NCBI GenBank assembly: GCA_002323895.1
Contig: DCQM01000131.1
Span: 1-21,367 of the forward strand
DNA: 21,367 nucleotides
Direction of reading: 5' to 3'
Source of the DNA: Akkermansiaceae bacterium UBA1518
Lineage (GTDB): Bacteria > Verrucomicrobiota > Verrucomicrobiia > Verrucomicrobiales > Akkermansiaceae
Shown: piece by piece, positions 1 through 7,861 of the stretch
Position numbering within the stretch: position 1 is the first letter of the stretch
How the letters are laid out: every line of letters starts with the position of its first letter
The notes under the pieces: model-generated
What the model was told of the DNA's origin: nothing
The model's input: the letters and a program-made list of their open reading frames with translations, nothing else
Database searches by the model: none
Made by a program: the position numbers and the translations under genes

Positions 1-131
1 AGAAAGCGAGGCTTCTGATACTTGGTGGTTAATTCACTCTTAGGTTGTTAATTCAGAATAATCCAACCGCACTTACATTGGCCATGGATCTTGAAGCTGC
101 TGAAAATATCATAGCAAAAAGAGAGGATTAA
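1..131 (+). pseudogene. C-terminal end of an unidentified gene with a broken frame (helix-hairpin-helix-like tail)
   Basis: The last open frame runs from position 33 to the TAA at 129-131 and ends in a segment reading NNPTALTLAMDLEAAENII then AKRED. The pattern of small residues followed by LEAAENIIAKR resembles the second helix of a helix-hairpin-helix motif, such as those at the end of some type II secretion K-like proteins, but this is only a resemblance. Upstream, this frame is closed by TAA at 30-32, while the next frame is open from position 2 (ESEASDTWWLIHS, stop at 41-43). Removing one copy of the 19-nt-offset repeat at 24-55 would join the two frames as ESEASDTW-LLIQNNPT. Hairpins follow directly after the stop, as expected at the end of a transcription unit. 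The gene continues off the left edge and its identity is unknown. Confidence 0.3.
24..55. repeat. Imperfect 13-bp direct repeat at 19-nt offset
   Basis: GGTGGTTAATTCA (24-36) and GGTTGTTAATTCA (43-55) match at 12 of 13 positions. The 19-nt offset is not a multiple of three, so a duplication here would shift the reading frame of the gene ending at 131. Each copy carries an in-phase TAA for one of the frames. Confidence 0.5.
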
Positions 132-132
132 G

Positions 133-210
133 TTCTCAGGGGCTACCTCCCCCAATTTCTAGAAAACTGAGAATGCTTTTTTCCCGTGAGGCGGGAGACG
201 AGCATTTTTT
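133..210 (+). terminator. Putative terminator: two consecutive hairpins and a T tract
   Basis: TTCTCAG (133-139) pairs with CTGAGAA (167-173). A second structure has AATGCT (172-177) pairing with AGCATT (201-206), an inner stem TCCCG/CGGGA (182-186 with 192-196) and a 5-nt loop, and is followed by T's to 210. The two share bases 172-173, so they compete or alternate. The T tract lies on the plus strand, which suits the gene stopping at 131. On the minus strand the same hairpin lies inside the 3' end of the membrane-protein frame and has no T tract after it. Confidence 0.5.
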
Positions 211-474
211 CATTTTGTAAACAGGCTTTCTGGTAATCCAGATTTGCTTGGTCCCAAAAAAACGCGCCTCTATTTTGGGCTGATATGCTACTAATTATTA
301 GGAATAGAATATACGCAGCAATTGCGATGAATATTATTTTTTTAGGAAGCGCCTTACGACAAACCATACTAAGGCAGTTAAAGCTACGAGAGCTAAAATA
401 ATTATGCGGATTTTGTCAAAATCGATGGCTTGTCCATCAGCAGCTAACACATATTCATGAATTACATTTTCCAT
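143..474 (-). CDS. Putative two-helix small membrane protein, interrupted by a frameshift at an A7 run
   Basis: Two overlapping minus-strand frames look like halves of one protein. The first starts at ATG 474 and gives 46 residues: a polar N-terminus, a hydrophobic helix (IRIIILALVALTALVWFVV) and then RRFLKK, ending at TAA 334-336. The second frame (open to 143) continues from the same point with KKIIFIAIAAYILFLIISS, a second helix, then about 45 polar residues. The switch falls on CTA AAA AAA TAA, which contains an A-AAA-AAA heptamer in the zero frame. A -1 shift there gives a coherent protein of about 110 residues with a short basic loop between two helices, predicted to have both ends outside. 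The internal ATG at 367 that opens the second frame would lose the first helix. Whether this is a sequencing error, a mutation or programmed slippage cannot be decided here. Family unknown. Confidence 0.5.
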
Positions 475-550
475 AGCTTCAAAGGTTAGCAGCTAAGGAA
501 TTTATTGGTAAGTGGAATTTTGTTGGTTTAGCCCAACCAGGAATCGTAAT

Positions 551-697
551 TTAAAAAGATGGCAAGGGATTCCGCTTTGGGACCATTAGATCAAGATCAT
601 TTACGTTACCGATGTTTTTATAGCCCTCTAGCGCCGCCCAAAACGAGGCCATGTCTTCCGCAGCCTTAGCTTCTTCTGCAGCCATTACTTTTTTCAT
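551..697 (-). CDS. Small hypothetical protein (48 aa)
   Basis: The ATG at 697 (MKKVMAAEEAKAAEDMASFW...) opens a 48-codon frame ending at TAA 551-553, with an in-frame stop just four codons upstream of the ATG. The first half is alanine- and glutamate-rich and likely helical; the second half is polar and ends NPLPSF. There is no signal peptide and no clear Shine-Dalgarno. The next ORF on the same strand, the membrane protein at 474, begins 76 nt further on, so the two could share a transcript reading away from the peptidase gene at 758. I recognise no family. It may be a genuine small gene or a remnant. Confidence 0.3.
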   Translation of the reverse strand: MKKVMAAEEAKAAEDMASFWAALEGYKNIGNVNDLDLMVPKRNPLPSF

Positions 698-757
698 GAA
701 ATTAGTTTAAAGCTGGAAAATCGGAGCCGAACAAGCGACCAATAGCAAAGATCAAAA

Positions 758-3133
758 ATGAAAATATCAAAACTTAGTCTCTCGACGTCAAACTGCTGGT
801 TGGGGGCCGCCGTGGCGTTGGTTCTAATTTCAACAGCCACAAAGCTTCAAGCTCAAGGAACCAAGGCGGACTACGAACGTTTCGACAAAATCGGTGGTAT
901 CACCGGTGGCAAAGTGTTTCGGACAAAGGTGCAAGCGCATTGGCTGACAGGTAATAAGTGCTTCTGGTATCGCAATGATCTGGGACACGGCCGGAAGAGC
1001 TTCGTTTTCGTCGACGCAACCGTGGGTAAACGAAAAGCAGCTTTCGACCACGAGCGGTTGGCAAAGGATCTCGCGAAAGCAACCGGCAAGGCCTTCGAGG
1101 CTCATAAGCTGCCCTTTGACGCGATCGAATATAAGAAAATGGATGGCGATGAGAAGGGGTTGCTGGAAGAGGCCGTCTACTTCAAAGCAGTGGGCAAATC
1201 GTGGAAAATCAATCTTAAGGATCAGTCTCTCAGCGAAGATACGCCCGGGGCCAAGAAGGTGTCGGTCATCAGAGGAATTCCCGCTCCGCGGCAGGAGTCC
1301 TCGACGTTGCTCTTCTCACAATCCCCGCAACCTGAGGCCGCAGTGACTTTTTCGCACGAGAAACCGGTCGACCCTGAAATGCAGTTTCCTCAATCGCCCG
1401 ACGCAAAGAAGGTCGAGGCCTTTATCAAGGACCACAATGTCTGGCTTCGTTTCGGCGGGGACGGCAAGGAAATCGCCCTGACGACAGACGGGAAGGAAGG
1501 CGATGCTTATCAAGGCAATTTTCGATGGTCTCCCGACCGGAGGAAAATGATTGGTTTCCGTCATAAGAAGGCTCAAGAGCACATCGTCCATTTCGTCGAG
1601 TCCTCGCCCAAGGACCAGTTGCAACCGAAGTTGCATTCGAACAGTTATCTCAAACCGGGTGACCAGATTGCCCAGACCAAGCCGCATCTGTTCGATATCG
1701 CCGGGAAGAAGGAGGTCCCGCTTGACGAGACGCTTTTCGCCAACCCATGGAGCATCGGTTCGCATCGCTGGGACAAGGACTCCAGTAGGTTCACTTTCTA
1801 CTACAACCAACGAGGACACGGTGCGGTGAGGATCGTGGCTATCAATGCCGAGAGCGGAAAAGTCACCGCTCTGATCGACGACACGAGTAAGACTTTTGTC
1901 AATTATGCCTTCTACAATCATCGCCAGTTGTTGGAGTCCTCCAACGAGATGATCTGGATGTCGGAACGCGACGGGTGGAACCATTTGTACTTATTTGATT
2001 TCGGCAGCGGTAAGCTGAAGAACCAGATCACCAAGGGGCCATGGATCGTGCGAAAAATCGACCGAGTGGACACCGCCAAGCGTCAGATCTGGTTCCAAGC
2101 CGGAGGGATTTATCCCGAGCAGGATCCTTATTACATCCATTACTGTCGCATCAACTTCGACGGAACAGGCCTAGTGAAATTGACCGCCGGCGACGGCATG
2201 CACTCGATCGAATACTCGCCGGACCGTGAGTTCATCGTCGACACGTATTCCCGCGTGGACATGCCGCCGGTGAATGAGTTGCGTCGGGTCAGCGATGGCT
2301 CGTTGGTTTGCCAACTTGAGGAGTCCGATGCCAGTGAACTCGAAGCCACCGTCTGGCAAAGACCAGAGCATTTCGTAGCTAAGGGTCGCGATGGTAAGAC
2401 CGATATCTACGGGGTGATTTTTCGTCCCTCGAATTTTGATCCGAGCAAGAAATATCCGGTCATTGAGAAGATCTACGCGGGGCCCCATGGGTCCTTCGTG
2501 CCGAAAAGCTTTTCACCCTGTCACGGTGCCCAGCGATGGGCCGAGTTGGGATTCATTCTGGTGCAGATCGACGGCATGGGCACGTCGCACCGCAGTAAGG
2601 CCTTCCACGACGTGTGCTGGAAAAACGTCGGCGACGCCGGTTTCCCGGATCGTATTCTCTGGATCAAAGAAGCTGCCAAGAAATACCCCTACATGGACCT
2701 CAGCCGAGTTGGGATCTTCGGCGGTTCGGCCGGCGGACAAAGTTCGACCGGAGCTCTGCTCAATCACGGGGATTTCTATAAGGTGGCTGTCTCGGATTGC
2801 GGTTGCCACGATAATCGCATGGATAAAATTTGGTGGAATGAAGCCTGGATGGGTTGGCCTGTAGGGCCGGAATATGCTGAAAGTTCCAATGTGACTCATG
2901 CTCATAAGCTGCAGGGAAAGCTGCTGCTGATTGTTGGCGAATTAGACCGCAACGTCGACCCGGCTTCGACCATGCAAGTCGTCAATGCCTTGGTCAAAGC
3001 CGATCGTGATTTCGACATGCTAATCATACCCGGCGCTGGTCACGGCGCGGCTGGATCCGCATACGGGAGACGCCGTCAAAAGGATTACTTTGTCCGTAAC
3101 TTGCTAGGTGTTGAGCCGCGATGGGAGCCATGA
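758..3133 (+). CDS. Secreted S9 family serine peptidase, dipeptidyl-peptidase IV type
   Basis: A 791-residue alpha/beta-hydrolase peptidase with an N-terminal beta-propeller, as in S9B enzymes, which release dipeptides from peptide N-termini. Residues 1-33 form a signal peptide (hydrophobic 16-25, LQAQG at the end), so it acts in the periplasm or outside. The S9B propeller hallmark SERDGWNHLYLFD is present near residues 400-412. The catalytic triad is visible: Ser657 in GGSAGG, Asp730 in GELDRNVDP and His762 in GAGHG, with the Asp-His spacing of 32 seen in human DPP4. The usual nucleophile elbow GWSYGG is GGSAGG here. I cannot find the DW(V)YEEE segment that binds the substrate amino terminus, so true dipeptidyl-peptidase activity is uncertain. 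The gene is GC-richer than its flanks and about 120 nt separates it from the next gene. No strong ribosome binding site precedes the start. Confidence 0.88.
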   Translation: MKISKLSLSTSNCWLGAAVALVLISTATKLQAQGTKADYERFDKIGGITGGKVFRTKVQAHWLTGNKCFWYRNDLGHGRKSFVFVDATVGKRKAAFDHERLAKDLAKATGKAFEAHKLPFDAIEYKKMDGDEKGLLEEAVYFKAVGKSWKINLKDQSLSEDTPGAKKVSVIRGIPAPRQESSTLLFSQSPQPEAAVTFSHEKPVDPEMQFPQSPDAKKVEAFIKDHNVWLRFGGDGKEIALTTDGKEGDAYQGNFRWSPDRRKMIGFRHKKAQEHIVHFVESSPKDQLQPKLHSNSYLKPGDQIAQTKPHLFDIAGKKEVPLDETLFANPWSIGSHRWDKDSSRFTFYYNQRGHGAVRIVAINAESGKVTALIDDTSKTFVNYAFYNHRQLLESSNEMIWMSERDGWNHLYLFDFGSGKLKNQITKGPWIVRKIDRVDTAKRQIWFQAGGIYPEQDPYYIHYCRINFDGTGLVKLTAGDGMHSIEYSPDREFIVDTYSRVDMPPVNELRRVSDGSLVCQLEESDASELEATVWQRPEHFVAKGRDGKTDIYGVIFRPSNFDPSKKYPVIEKIYAGPHGSFVPKSFSPCHGAQRWAELGFILVQIDGMGTSHRSKAFHDVCWKNVGDAGFPDRILWIKEAAKKYPYMDLSRVGIFGGSAGGQSSTGALLNHGDFYKVAVSDCGCHDNRMDKIWWNEAWMGWPVGPEYAESSNVTHAHKLQGKLLLIVGELDRNVDPASTMQVVNALVKADRDFDMLIIPGAGHGAAGSAYGRRRQKDYFVRNLLGVEPRWEP

Positions 3134-3253
3134 AGGTCAGGACGTTCGTCCTCCGATATGCGCAAAAGTGGGAGGGGGATGGCAATAGATACTTAGCACT
3201 AATAAATAAAAGATATATTCTATCTACAAACCTAACCTAAAGAGAACATAGAC

Positions 3254-4795
3254 ATGCCAATAAAACATTTTAAGGAAGTGCTTCTCGCGCTCGCCATCGC
3301 TACAGGTGCTAGCGCAAAAGACAATTTAAAATCGCACTTCAAACCGATCTTTGATGAGTTTGGGAAGCATAGTAAAACAAAGATAGAAGTGGTGTCTGGA
3401 CCCGAGGCCGTCCAGATGAGAAATGGTCGCGTCGCCGGCAAGCAGTGGGTAGCGACCTCCAACGAGTATCAGTTTAAGCTGACTATTGAAGATGCGACTG
3501 GCGCAAAGCTCGAGCAACTGGTCGCACGTCTTGAAAAGCTTCCTAGTTCCTACCTGAGTGCGTGCGTGGCTGTGTCTGACAAAGGAGAAGACGGGGTCGC
3601 GATCTATGCGGACCTCGGAGGAGCAAGAGCGCATGGCGGAAAGGGGTATATCAACCTGGTTCCTCATGCCGATGCCTTGGTGATCGCTCACGAAGCAGGA
3701 CACACGCTGGAGCAGGTCGCTAGAGAGTTAGATTCTGAGGTGCTTGATAAGTGGGAAGAGGTTATTAAAGCAGATAAGATCTCCGTCTCTGACTATGGTG
3801 ACACGGTGCGTCATGAAGATCTCGCAGAATTCGCTATGGTGTATGCGGTCTGTCTAGACGCGGGTCCCAAACATTTGGCGGAGTTGAAGAAACTTTCGCC
3901 CAAGCGGTTCGAGTTTTGGGCAAGAATATTGAATCCGTATAGTCCCGAAGCACTGCGAAAAACGCTCGATCCGTTTTACAAACAACACATTGTCGCCGAT
4001 GGGCTTGTGGTTGCAGGTTCAGAGAAGGTTTCCTTATACGCTCTGGGAGAAGCTGGATATCTGGCCAAGAAGATGCTCGCCAATCGGCCTGATTTGCTAA
4101 GGGATCTTTGCGAAAAACGAAAGATGTTCGTGGCTGTGATGGCCTACTGCGAACTGCAGACTGACCTGCCCGACTGCCGAAACATGTCACTTTGGTGGGC
4201 CTATCGCGCTCGAGGCCTAGGGTCCAGGCCAGTCAGTTGTGCCGAAGAAAACTTGCTGAACCTCAAGGGAGATCCTTATAAGGGTGAAAATATTTTTATT
4301 CACGAATTTGCCCATGGAATCCACGGTGTCCTTGGCGAAGAGTTCAACGTGCGACTTCGGGAGCTATACGACGAAGCGAAGCAAAGTGGCCGTTTCGGTG
4401 GATACGCGATCGATGGTGGGTTCGCCGAGTTCTGGGCCGAGGGGGTTCAGACCTGGTTCGAGTGCAACGGAAGGAAGAAGCCGAAAACTGGCAGAGGGTC
4501 GGATTCGTTCACGGTAATCGGGACCCAAGGAGAGATTGTCTGCCATCTGACCACCCGCAAATTGTTGGAAACACATTGTCCGAAATTCGCTGAATTACTC
4601 GATAGCACGTTTCGACAAAATGAATGGGTTTATGTGCCCGTGGAGCAAAGGCTAAACCAACCGCACTTGAGTGGCTTCGATCCGGCTGATGCGCCCGAGT
4701 TTCGCTGGCCACCTGCGGTGATCAAGGCTTACGAGCGGATCGAAGCCGAGAAAGCTAGAAAGGAAAAGCAACGTAAGGCAAAATCTTCTAAATAA
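3254..4795 (+). CDS. Secreted protein with two HExxH zinc-metallopeptidase-like domains
   Basis: A 513-residue exported protein; the signal peptide is residues 1-21, ending GASA. Two separate gluzincin-type sites are visible. Domain 1 has H146-E-A-G-H150 followed by HEDLAEFAMVY (E188 or E192 as third ligand), 38 to 42 residues downstream; this layout resembles the anthrax-lethal-factor-like (ATLF/PPEP) fold. Domain 2 has H350-E-F-A-H354, then FAEFWAEGVQTWF (E392 or E396) 38 to 42 residues later, preceded by an EENLLNLKGD stretch and followed by a WVYVP tail. Both sites keep all predicted zinc ligands and the general-base Glu. The last 25 residues are Lys/Arg/Glu-rich. It follows the S9 peptidase on the same strand, so the two may form a peptide-degrading pair. 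The substrate is unknown, and one domain could serve in binding rather than catalysis. Confidence 0.75.
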   Translation: MPIKHFKEVLLALAIATGASAKDNLKSHFKPIFDEFGKHSKTKIEVVSGPEAVQMRNGRVAGKQWVATSNEYQFKLTIEDATGAKLEQLVARLEKLPSSYLSACVAVSDKGEDGVAIYADLGGARAHGGKGYINLVPHADALVIAHEAGHTLEQVARELDSEVLDKWEEVIKADKISVSDYGDTVRHEDLAEFAMVYAVCLDAGPKHLAELKKLSPKRFEFWARILNPYSPEALRKTLDPFYKQHIVADGLVVAGSEKVSLYALGEAGYLAKKMLANRPDLLRDLCEKRKMFVAVMAYCELQTDLPDCRNMSLWWAYRARGLGSRPVSCAEENLLNLKGDPYKGENIFIHEFAHGIHGVLGEEFNVRLRELYDEAKQSGRFGGYAIDGGFAEFWAEGVQTWFECNGRKKPKTGRGSDSFTVIGTQGEIVCHLTTRKLLETHCPKFAELLDSTFRQNEWVYVPVEQRLNQPHLSGFDPADAPEFRWPPAVIKAYERIEAEKARKEKQRKAKSSK

Positions 4796-5024
4796 TGATC
4801 TACAGGGAGTCCCATTTGCGTTTGCATCTCAGATTAGGCCGGTTATGCGGAATGAAAGAGAAGGACGCGCGCAGCAAAGGGTTGAAGTTGAGGAAAGATC
4901 AATCAGGTCGTGGACGATGAATTTTATCCATACAGCTAGAAAATAGAACAACCTCACCTAAAAAATTTATCACCGACGCTTCGGTATACCCCCCCAACTA
5001 TCCCGGCAGGATGTTTTTAGCCTT

Positions 5025-7286
5025 ATGACAAATAGAATTAGCCCTTTAAGTATCTTCAAGGTTTCAATGATCATGTCGCCATGCCTCGCGGCCGAATTTG
5101 AGGTCGGCCCGGCCACGCCGCCTGAAGTGCGTATGAAGGCCTGGGATCACCATGTGACACTGAGAGAATCGTCAATATTTAAGGATGTCGAATGGACGGC
5201 TGTTGGTCCGAGGATCCAAGGTGGGAAGATCGAGAGTGTTTGGTCGGTCAAAAAGCGTAAATCGACCCTCTACTGTGGATCTGGGTCGGGTAATCTATGG
5301 AAATCACTTAACAATGGCACGACTTGGAAACCGATTTTTGAGAACGAGTCGACTTCCTCTATTTCGGTCGTCACGGTATCTGATAAAGATCCGGACTTGG
5401 TCTGGGTCGGCACCGGCGAGCCGCACATGGCGCGTAGTTCTTTTGCCGGGACGGGTGTATTTAAATCTACCGACGCGGGGGGCACATGGCAGAACATGGG
5501 ACTCAACGATACTCACCACATCGGCCGCGTCATCATCGATCCTAAGAATGATGATGTCGTGTATGTTGCTGCTCTCGGTCATCAATACACCTACAACAAG
5601 CAGCGCGGCGTTTTCAAAACTACCGACGGTGGCAAGACGTGGAAGAAGGTCCTCTTTATTTCCGAGAAGGTAGGTGTCGTGGAAGTTGCGATCGACCCGT
5701 CTGATAATAAGACTCTATATGCAGTTGCCTGGGAGCGCGATAGGAAGGCCTGGAATAATGTTGTCGCTGGTCCCGGCAGTGGAATTTACAAGTCCACTGA
5801 CGCGGGCGAGACGTGGAAACTTTTAACCAAAGGGCTACCCACCGGTGAGAAGGTTGGCAGAATGGGGATCACGATCGCGCCCTCCAATCCGAATGTTCTT
5901 TACCTCATCTGTGACCACCGCGGCGTTGGGGGTGAAGTCTATCGATCCGACAACAAGGGCGAAAGCTGGCGCAAAACCCATGAGGGTAAGGTGAAAACCG
6001 GAATTGGTTATGATTTCTGCCTGATCAGGGTCATGCCAGACAACGAAGACGAGATCTTCATCGTGGGTTTCAACCTTCTCTATTCCCCCGATGCGGGTAA
6101 GACCCAGTCTATTATCTCCGAGCGGACCGTTCCAATGCTTTCGTATAAAGCTCGGCGCAATACTCCCCACTGCGACAATCACGACATGTTCATTGATCCT
6201 GATGACTCGGATCGCATTATGCTGGCTACCGATGGCGGGCTCTATCTCTCGCACGATCGGGCCAAAACTTGGCTCCATATCAATACGCTACCCATCGCGG
6301 AATTCTACGCCATCTCGGTGGACGCGCGTGAACCGTATAAAATATGGGGTGGCACCCAAGATAACGGTATACTAGGTGGCGAAGCGAAGCCGATGGTCCT
6401 TGGCGAGGAGCACTGGGATTGGGATCATGGCGGTGACAACTACGTGACCCTTATTGATCCAAACGATCTTGATACGATGTATCTCGAGGGCATGTTTGGA
6501 TCAATGGCGCGAAAAGATCTGAAGACAGGTAAAAGTCGTGGCATCCGACCTGGTCCAGCGCCGGAGGGGAAGAAATTACGATTCAATTGGATGACTCCCT
6601 TCATCCTATCGCATTACAACTCTAAGACTCTCTACGCTGGTGCCAACATGGTTTTCAAGAGCGAGAACCGCGGCGACAGTTGGAAATGTATCAGCCCCGA
6701 ACTGTCAGGAAATATGGTCCCAGAAAGGCAGGGAGATGTTCCGTTTGGGACAATCACTGACATCTCCGAATCCGCTCTTAAGAAGGGCTTGCTCTATGCT
6801 GGCACGGATGACGGACAGGTGCATGTGACAAAGGACGATGGTGCGACTTGGTCAAAGATCAACAATGGCTTGCCGAACAAATGGGTCAGTCGTGTCGTCG
6901 CATCGAAATATGATGAAGGTAAGGTGTTTGTTTCATTGACGGGATATCGTGAGGACGATTTTGAGGCTTATTTATATGTGTCTACGGACTTCGGTGAGAC
7001 ATGGAAATCACTGGCAAATAACATGCCCTCAGAATCAATCAATGTGATACGTGAAGACCCAACTGATCAGGATATTCTTTACGTTGGGACTGAGCTGGGG
7101 GCCTATTGTTCGATCGACAACGGAAAGGCCTGGTACTCGCTCTGCAAAACGCTGCCAACCTGCGCGGTGCATGATCTAGCGCTCCATGCGGGCACCGGCG
7201 ACCTTGTCGCGGGGACTCATGGCCGAAGCGCTTTTGTTCTCAATACAAAGGAGATTCAGAAGAAAAAACAGGGGATTGTGAAGTAG
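5025..7286 (+). CDS. VPS10/sortilin-like BNR-repeat double beta-propeller protein
   Basis: A 753-residue protein made almost wholly of beta-propeller repeats. I count eleven Asp-box-like motifs of the S-x-D-x-G-x-T-W type, including STDAGGTW, TTDGGKTW, STDAGETW, TKDDGATW and STDFGETW, with degenerate copies such as SPDAGKTQ and SHDRAKTW. The number and the length suit two consecutive propellers, as in bacterial proteins annotated as VPS10-domain or BNR glycosyl-hydrolase-like. A short, weak signal peptide is present (residues 1-23, ending CLAAEF). Such folds bind or cut glycans or bind peptides; I see no sialidase-type FRIP motif, so no enzymatic activity can be assigned. The stop lies 8 nt before the PepSY-type gene at 7295, which strongly suggests co-transcription. 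A 229-nt gap separates it from the metallopeptidase gene. Confidence 0.82.
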   Translation: MTNRISPLSIFKVSMIMSPCLAAEFEVGPATPPEVRMKAWDHHVTLRESSIFKDVEWTAVGPRIQGGKIESVWSVKKRKSTLYCGSGSGNLWKSLNNGTTWKPIFENESTSSISVVTVSDKDPDLVWVGTGEPHMARSSFAGTGVFKSTDAGGTWQNMGLNDTHHIGRVIIDPKNDDVVYVAALGHQYTYNKQRGVFKTTDGGKTWKKVLFISEKVGVVEVAIDPSDNKTLYAVAWERDRKAWNNVVAGPGSGIYKSTDAGETWKLLTKGLPTGEKVGRMGITIAPSNPNVLYLICDHRGVGGEVYRSDNKGESWRKTHEGKVKTGIGYDFCLIRVMPDNEDEIFIVGFNLLYSPDAGKTQSIISERTVPMLSYKARRNTPHCDNHDMFIDPDDSDRIMLATDGGLYLSHDRAKTWLHINTLPIAEFYAISVDAREPYKIWGGTQDNGILGGEAKPMVLGEEHWDWDHGGDNYVTLIDPNDLDTMYLEGMFGSMARKDLKTGKSRGIRPGPAPEGKKLRFNWMTPFILSHYNSKTLYAGANMVFKSENRGDSWKCISPELSGNMVPERQGDVPFGTITDISESALKKGLLYAGTDDGQVHVTKDDGATWSKINNGLPNKWVSRVVASKYDEGKVFVSLTGYREDDFEAYLYVSTDFGETWKSLANNMPSESINVIREDPTDQDILYVGTELGAYCSIDNGKAWYSLCKTLPTCAVHDLALHAGTGDLVAGTHGRSAFVLNTKEIQKKKQGIVK

Positions 7287-7294
7287 CGTTCATT

Positions 7295-7813
7295 ATGAAA
7301 CTCTTCAAGTTAAGTCGTGTGTTTCATCGGTGGGGATCCATCATCGCTCTGCTGCCAATCACAATCATCACCTTCTCCGGCATTGTCCTACAATTTAAGA
7401 AGGTGTCACCCTACGTCCAGCCGCCAACCCAGAGCGGTGTTGGGACAGAACCGGCAATTGGCTTTGACCGCATTCTCGAGGTGGCGAGGACCGTCCCAGA
7501 GGCAGAAATTGAGACTTGGGAAGATGTTGACCGATTAGATGTTAGGCCCGCCAAGGGTATGGTCAAACTACGGTGCAAAAACCGCTATGAAGTCCAGATC
7601 GACACCGAGACGGCTGAGATCCTTCAGGTGGCCTTCCGCCGTTCTGATCTAATCGAGAGTATTCATGACGGGTCCTTTTTTAATGATCATTTCAAGCTTT
7701 GGGTCTTCCTTCCCGCTGGCATTGTGCTCGCCATATTGGTGATCACTGGGATCCACCTCTTTTTTTTGCCATATCTCGCTCGGCGTAAACGAGTTAGTCG
7801 TGTCCGTGACTAA
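7295..7813 (+). CDS. Small PepSY-associated transmembrane protein
   Basis: A 172-residue inner-membrane protein with two helices (about 14-34 and 135-160) flanking a roughly 100-residue periplasmic domain. The start, RVFHRWGSIIALLPITIITF, fits the first helix of PepSY-associated TM proteins (HRW followed by a long apolar helix and SGIVL). IHDGSFF at 123-129 corresponds to the HDG block that precedes the last helix in that family, and H154 lies inside the second helix. It is a minimal version: full-length PepSY_TM proteins usually have four helices. Relatives occur with iron-uptake and membrane-redox genes; histidines H11, H124 and H154 are candidate ligands, but that is inference. It follows the propeller gene by 8 nt, so it may anchor or serve that protein, or act with the cytochrome encoded further on. 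Confidence 0.7.
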   Translation: MKLFKLSRVFHRWGSIIALLPITIITFSGIVLQFKKVSPYVQPPTQSGVGTEPAIGFDRILEVARTVPEAEIETWEDVDRLDVRPAKGMVKLRCKNRYEVQIDTETAEILQVAFRRSDLIESIHDGSFFNDHFKLWVFLPAGIVLAILVITGIHLFFLPYLARRKRVSRVRD

Positions 7814-7861
7814 AAGGCATCGAGTTTTTGCGACCAAGTAGCTGAAATCGGATCGTTGAAT

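Noticed and set aside
1316..1984. Minus-strand open frame of 222 codons inside the peptidase gene
   Set aside because: It lies wholly antisense to a well-supported gene in a GC-rich stretch, where stops are rare, and encodes no recognisable domain.
3139..3152. Small hairpin AGGAC-GTTC-GTCCT after the peptidase gene
   Set aside because: It has only a 5-bp stem and no following T tract, so I do not call it a terminator.
4972..4985. Hairpin ACCGA-CGCT-TCGGT before the propeller gene
   Set aside because: It is short and isolated with no T tract or conserved context; it is compatible with chance.
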